Positions 5,053 through 8,319 of a stretch of 8,319 nt of DNA are shown one piece after another. Where the stretch lies: NCBI GenBank assembly GCA_028287225.1, contig JAQBPZ010000122.1:1-8319 (forward strand), read 5' to 3'. Each line of letters begins with the position of its first letter. Position 1 is the first letter of the stretch. A program made the translations under genes and the position numbers. The notes under the pieces are model-generated. The model saw only the letters and a list, made by a program, of their open reading frames with translations, was not told the DNA's origin and searched no databases. Source of the DNA: Gemmatimonadota bacterium. GTDB taxonomy: Bacteria > Gemmatimonadota > Gemmatimonadetes > Gemmatimonadales > Gemmatimonadaceae.

Positions 5053-7224
5053 ATGCACTCCGGATTCACGTCGGTACTGCTGATCGCGGCGCTGGCCCTG
5101 CCCCTCGCGGCCCAGCAGCCCGACACCACGCGCGCGGACACGACGCGCGCCCGGCGTCTCGCACCGGTGGTGGTGAGCGGCGCGCGCCTGGCGCCGCTCA
5201 GCGATCCACGGCTCCCGGCCCAGGTCCGCCCGCTCGACCTGGCCCGGCCGACGCACGGCGCCTCGTCCGCCGCCGACCTCCTCGCTCGGCTGCCGGGCGT
5301 CGGGATGTCGAACGATCAGGGGAGCCATGCGCAGCCGACGCTCGAGCTGCGCGGCTTCATGCTGTCGCCCGTGGTGGGCGTGCCGCAGGGCGTGAGCGTG
5401 TTCCTGGACGGCGTGCGGGTCAACGAGCCGGATGCGCAGGAGGTGAACTTCGACCTGCTCCCGATGGAAGCGATCGACCACGCCGAGCTCGTCACCGGCA
5501 CCTCGGCCGTGTACGGAAAGAACAGCCTCGCCGGCGCGCTGGTGCTGCGGTCGGCGCGCGGCGACAGCACGCCGATGCTTCGCGGAGGCATCGAGGCCGG
5601 GAGCTTCGGCGAGCGCAACGCGCATCTCGTGGCGGGGGGCATCGCCGCCGGGTTCGACGGGCTGGCGATGCTGGCCGGTACCACGGACGACGGCTACCAG
5701 GTGCAGTCGGGCGCGACCACGCGACAGGCGTTCGCCACGCTCGGCCGGCGCGGTCCCGCGGGTGACGTCGCGCTGTCGGTGCTCTACGGCCGCAACCGGC
5801 TGAGCGAGGCCGGCTCCCTTCCCGAGCGGTGGCTCGGCGTGGCTCGCCGCGCGAACTTCACCGGGGGCGACTTCTTCCGCCCGGACCTCGTGCAGGTCAC
5901 CCTGCGCGGCGAGCGCTCCATCGGGCCGGGGAGCGTGCGCGGCAACCTGTTCACGCGCCGCAACGCCATCGAGCAGCTCAACATCAACGCCGGCGGCGCG
6001 AACACCCGCGCCTTCGTCGCCAACCGTTCGGCCGGCGGCACCGCGGAGCTCGCGCTTCAGGCGCATGCGGCCGGCCGGCCGCTCTCGCTCGCGGTGGGCG
6101 CGGAGCTGGCACGCTCGCGTGTGGACTATCGCGTGCTCGCCGAGTCCAACGCCGATGCGCCCGGCCTGCCGGACGGGTGTGACGCGCAGCCTGGTGACGC
6201 CACGGCGCTCTGCGAAGATGCGATGGCACGCGGCGACGACGCGGCGATGTACGGGCAGGCGATCCTGCAGGCCACACCCGCGCTCTCGCTCCTCGCCTCG
6301 CTGCGCGGCGACCTCTCGCGCGTGCCGTTCGAGGATCGCCGCGACGCCGCCAACAGCGGCACGAGCACCTTCCGACAGCTCTCGCCGAAGCTCGGCGCAA
6401 CCTTACTGCTGCGCGACGTGCGGCTCTTCGGATCCGTCGGCAGCGCCTTCCGCGCGCCGGCCGCGCTGGAGCTCGCGTGTGCCTCGCCCGAGGCCACGTG
6501 TCCGCTGCCCTTCTCGCTCGGCGCGGATCCGCCGCTGGAGCCGGTGGTGGCGTGGAGCTACGAGCTCGGTGGCAGCTGGACGCCCGCGCCGGGGGCGACG
6601 CTCGCGCTTTCCGCCTACCATACCGACGTGCGGAACGAGATCGTGTTCGTGAGCGCCGAACGGGCCGCGGGATACTTCCACAACGTGCCGCGCACGCGGC
6701 GGCAGGGAATCGAGGGCTCGTTCACCCTGCCGCTGCCGCACGAGGGACTGCGCGCGTTCGGCTCGTACGCGTTCGTGAACGCCACGTACCGCTCCAGCGT
6801 GCTGCTCGCGTCCGTGCTCGCGGACAACCAGGTGGAGCCGGGAACCCACTTCGCGCAGTCGCCGGCGCATCGCGGCACGCTCGGCCTGGGACTGACGCAC
6901 GTGCGTTCCACGACCCTGCTCGACGCGGAGCTCAGCGCGCGCGGCGTGACCTCGTCGTGGCTGCGTGGCGACGAGGCGAACCGGATGCCGCCGCTCCCTG
7001 GGTACGTGGTGAGCGACCTGCGGGTGCTCGTGCGTCGACAGCGCCTCTCCGCAACCGTTCGCGTCGCCAACCTGCTCGACCGGCGCTACGCGGTGTTCGG
7101 GATCTATGCCGAGAACCCGAAGGGCGGTTACGGCGAGCCCCGGCCCGCGTCGCCGGAGGTCGAGCGGTTCCTCACGCCCGCGTATCCACGAACGATCACG
7201 CTGGGGCTGTCGCTGGAGCTCTGA
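5053..7224 (+). CDS. TonB-dependent outer-membrane receptor
   Basis: 723 residues, a normal full length for the family. It forms a plugged 22-stranded barrel in the outer membrane and imports a ligand using TonB-ExbBD energy. The signal peptide ends near PLAAQQ (17-22), although the n-region lacks Arg/Lys. A TonB-box-like segment LAPVVVSG lies at 36-43. The plug covers about 60-170: LARLPGV (78-84), LRGF (99-102), VSVFLDGVRVNEPDAQ (114-129), AELVTGTSAVYGKNSLAG (144-161). The barrel follows, with SAFRAP (464-469) and the late motif VANLLDRRYAVFG (671-683). The last residue is Leu, where many outer-membrane barrels end in an aromatic. Cys376/387 and Cys476/483 are close pairs in probable outer loops. 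There is no CarboxypepD-like N-terminal extension and no SusD neighbour, so it is not a SusC-type glycan importer. The ligand is unknown; the divergent PQQ-enzyme gene makes PQQ or a sugar-related ligand worth considering, and siderophore, vitamin or metal ligands are equally open. Confidence 0.95.
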   Translation: MHSGFTSVLLIAALALPLAAQQPDTTRADTTRARRLAPVVVSGARLAPLSDPRLPAQVRPLDLARPTHGASSAADLLARLPGVGMSNDQGSHAQPTLELRGFMLSPVVGVPQGVSVFLDGVRVNEPDAQEVNFDLLPMEAIDHAELVTGTSAVYGKNSLAGALVLRSARGDSTPMLRGGIEAGSFGERNAHLVAGGIAAGFDGLAMLAGTTDDGYQVQSGATTRQAFATLGRRGPAGDVALSVLYGRNRLSEAGSLPERWLGVARRANFTGGDFFRPDLVQVTLRGERSIGPGSVRGNLFTRRNAIEQLNINAGGANTRAFVANRSAGGTAELALQAHAAGRPLSLAVGAELARSRVDYRVLAESNADAPGLPDGCDAQPGDATALCEDAMARGDDAAMYGQAILQATPALSLLASLRGDLSRVPFEDRRDAANSGTSTFRQLSPKLGATLLLRDVRLFGSVGSAFRAPAALELACASPEATCPLPFSLGADPPLEPVVAWSYELGGSWTPAPGATLALSAYHTDVRNEIVFVSAERAAGYFHNVPRTRRQGIEGSFTLPLPHEGLRAFGSYAFVNATYRSSVLLASVLADNQVEPGTHFAQSPAHRGTLGLGLTHVRSTTLLDAELSARGVTSSWLRGDEANRMPPLPGYVVSDLRVLVRRQRLSATVRVANLLDRRYAVFGIYAENPKGGYGEPRPASPEVERFLTPAYPRTITLGLSLEL

Positions 7225-7239
7225 ATCCTCCTCCCGCGT

Positions 7240-8211
7240 TCATGCCGGCGTCTGGCCCTCGATGAGCGGCGCGAGGCCCTCCCACTCGATGTTGCCGCCG
7301 CTCAGCACGGCCACCGTGCGGCCCACCGGGGCAACGATCCCCTCCATCAGTGCCGCGACGGTGATCGCGCCGCTCGGCTCGGCCACCAGCTTCATGCGGT
7401 CCAGGAGCAGCCGCATCGCGCGGCGCAGCGCGGCGTCGTCCACCTGCACCACGTCGTCGACGTAGCGCTCATGATGCACGAACGCGATGCCGCCCACCTC
7501 CACCGCGAGCAGCCCGTCGGCCAGGCCGGCGGTGGACTCCAGCCGGACGGGCCGACCGGCGGCGCGTGCGCGGGACAGCTTCGGCGCGCCGGCCGGTTCC
7601 ACGCCGATGACGCGGGCGTTGGGCGCGCGGAGCTTGATGGCCGCGGCGACGCCCGCGCTGAGCCCCCCGCCGCCGACGGGCACGAGCACCGTGCCCACGT
7701 CCGGCATGTCGGCGGCGATCTCGAGGCCGGCGGTGCCCTGACCGGCGATGATCCACGGATGGTCGTACGGCGGGACCATCGTGAGCCCCTCGGCGCGCAT
7801 CAGCTCCATCGCGCGGTCCATGCGGTGCTGCGTGTTGGTGCCTGCCAGCTCGATACGGGCGCCGAGCCGTTCCGCGCCGCCGCGCTTGGCGGGGGTCACG
7901 GTGGTGGGCATGACGACCACGGCCTTCACGCCGAAGAGCCTGGCCGCGAGCGCCACGGCCTGTGCATGGTTTCCCGACGACGGCGCGATCACGCCGCGCT
8001 CGCGCTCTTCCGGGGTGAGCTGCGCGAGGAAGTTGTAGGCGCCGCGGAACTTGAAGGCGCCGCCGCGCTGGAGCATCTCGGGCTTCAGCCAGACCTCCAC
8101 GCCGAGCCGCTCGGAGGCGGCATCGAAGGGCAGCAGTGGCGTGCGAACCGCAACCGGCGCAATGCGTGCGGCGGCGGCGGTGAGGTCGGCGAGCGTGATG
8201 AGATCGGGCAT
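7240..8211 (-). CDS. Threonine/serine dehydratase-like PLP enzyme, fold type II
   Basis: 323 residues. It most likely removes ammonia from L-threonine or L-serine to give 2-oxobutanoate or pyruvate in the cytoplasm. AFKFRGA (52-58) holds the PLP-forming Lys54, SSGNH (78-82) grips the substrate and cofactor, GGGGL (180-184) is the phosphate-cradling glycine loop, and SGGN (304-307) supplies the serine near the PLP ring nitrogen. It is the short form, without the C-terminal ACT-like regulatory domain of biosynthetic IlvA (about 510 residues), so isoleucine feedback control is not expected. Its length fits catabolic threonine dehydratase, serine racemase or hydroxyaspartate ammonia-lyase, which cannot be separated by eye. 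The ATG at 8211-8209 gives a typical N-terminus but has no visible Shine-Dalgarno sequence; directly upstream are TACC and the heptamer array. It converges with the receptor gene with 15 bp between the stops and no terminator-like hairpin there. Confidence 0.93.
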   Translation of the reverse strand: MPDLITLADLTAAAARIAPVAVRTPLLPFDAASERLGVEVWLKPEMLQRGGAFKFRGAYNFLAQLTPEERERGVIAPSSGNHAQAVALAARLFGVKAVVVMPTTVTPAKRGGAERLGARIELAGTNTQHRMDRAMELMRAEGLTMVPPYDHPWIIAGQGTAGLEIAADMPDVGTVLVPVGGGGLSAGVAAAIKLRAPNARVIGVEPAGAPKLSRARAAGRPVRLESTAGLADGLLAVEVGGIAFVHHERYVDDVVQVDDAALRRAMRLLLDRMKLVAEPSGAITVAALMEGIVAPVGRTVAVLSGGNIEWEGLAPLIEGQTPA

Positions 8212-8319
8212 GGTAGGGAAAACGAGTAACGAGTAACGAGTAACGAGTAACGAGTAACGAGTAACGAGTAACGAGTAACGAGTAACAGTAGCGTCTTGGA
8301 CGGCTGTCGTCCCGCGGCG
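8212..8319 (-). repeat. Composite dispersed repeat, right copy (runs off the window)
   Basis: Read on the minus strand this has the same order as the left copy: a body (8319 to about 8290, matching 34-60 at 22 of 27 positions), then TTACTCG nine times, then a tail TTTTCCCTACC that ends exactly at the ATG of the dehydratase gene. The body appears to continue beyond the window edge, where the counterpart of the left hairpin would be expected. No gene is seen in this stretch. Confidence 0.65.
8223..8285. repeat. Perfect 9 x CGAGTAA heptamer tandem array
   Basis: Nine identical 7-bp units without a single mismatch across 63 bp, ended by a broken unit (CAGTA) at 8286-8290 and bordered by GGAAAA at 8217-8222. 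Because seven is not a multiple of three and each unit holds TAA, all plus-strand frames are closed within 21 bp, so it is not coding on that strand. The perfect uniformity suggests recent expansion by slippage. It begins 12 bp upstream of the dehydratase start codon, where promoter or leader sequence would be expected. Confidence 0.95.

Noticed and set aside
4915..6066. A 383-codon minus-strand frame across the receptor start and the divergent control region
   Set aside because: It overlaps the receptor's signal peptide and plug in antisense and shows no recognisable motif.
5053..7224. SusC-type glycan importer
   Set aside because: There is no CarboxypepD-like N-terminal domain and no SusD partner; the length fits a standard TonB-dependent receptor.
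7225..7239. A shared bidirectional terminator between the convergent genes
   Set aside because: Only 15 bp separate the stops and I see no inverted repeat with a T tract there.
7240..8211. Biosynthetic IlvA
   Set aside because: The 323-residue protein lacks the C-terminal regulatory domain, so a biosynthetic label is not supported.
8223..8285. CRISPR array
   Set aside because: Units are 7 bp and directly adjacent, with no spacers and no cas genes; this is a simple tandem repeat.

Overview
The window is 8.3 kb of very GC-rich DNA. It holds five confidently placed genes and one small unassigned gene, and none of them is truncated by the window edges. A TonB-dependent outer-membrane receptor, several Ala/Arg-rich exported proteins and lipoproteins, and a solitary M1 peptidase point to a Gram-negative bacterium with a two-membrane envelope. 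The overall style resembles Gemmatimonadota, but that placement is an inference from composition and gene content; no marker gene is present.

Layout, left to right. 1-124 is non-coding and carries a short hairpin followed by a decayed TTACTCG heptamer array. 125-889 (-) is a small secreted protein with a TPR-like N-terminal half. 890-1085 is an intergenic gap with a perfect GC-rich hairpin. 1086-4912 (-) is a tight three-gene operon read from right to left: a PQQ-dependent dehydrogenase-like lipoprotein, then a propeller-like putative lipoprotein whose TTG start overlaps the previous stop, then a secreted M1-family zinc aminopeptidase. 4913-5052 is a 140-bp divergent control region with promoter-like sequence on both strands and a dyad. 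5053-7224 (+) is a TonB-dependent receptor. After only 15 bp comes a convergent fold-type II PLP enzyme, a threonine/serine dehydratase-like protein (7240-8211, -). 8212-8319 is non-coding and holds nine perfect copies of CGAGTAA, then a sequence that matches the left edge in inverted orientation.

How the genes may work together: the operon and the divergent receptor form an envelope module. The receptor would bring a ligand across the outer membrane, while the operon places a quinoprotein-like enzyme, a propeller-like protein and a peptidase outside the cytoplasm. Because the first operon gene keeps most residues expected to hold PQQ, one testable idea is that the receptor imports PQQ or the dehydrogenase's substrate. 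The dehydratase is probably an independent metabolic gene.

The most distinctive non-coding feature is the pair of inverted composite repeats at the two ends (body, heptamer array, CTCGT-TTTCCC-TACC tail). One abuts the stop codon of the first gene and the other abuts the start codon of the last. I found no CRISPR array, tRNA, rRNA, transposase or recognisable defence system.
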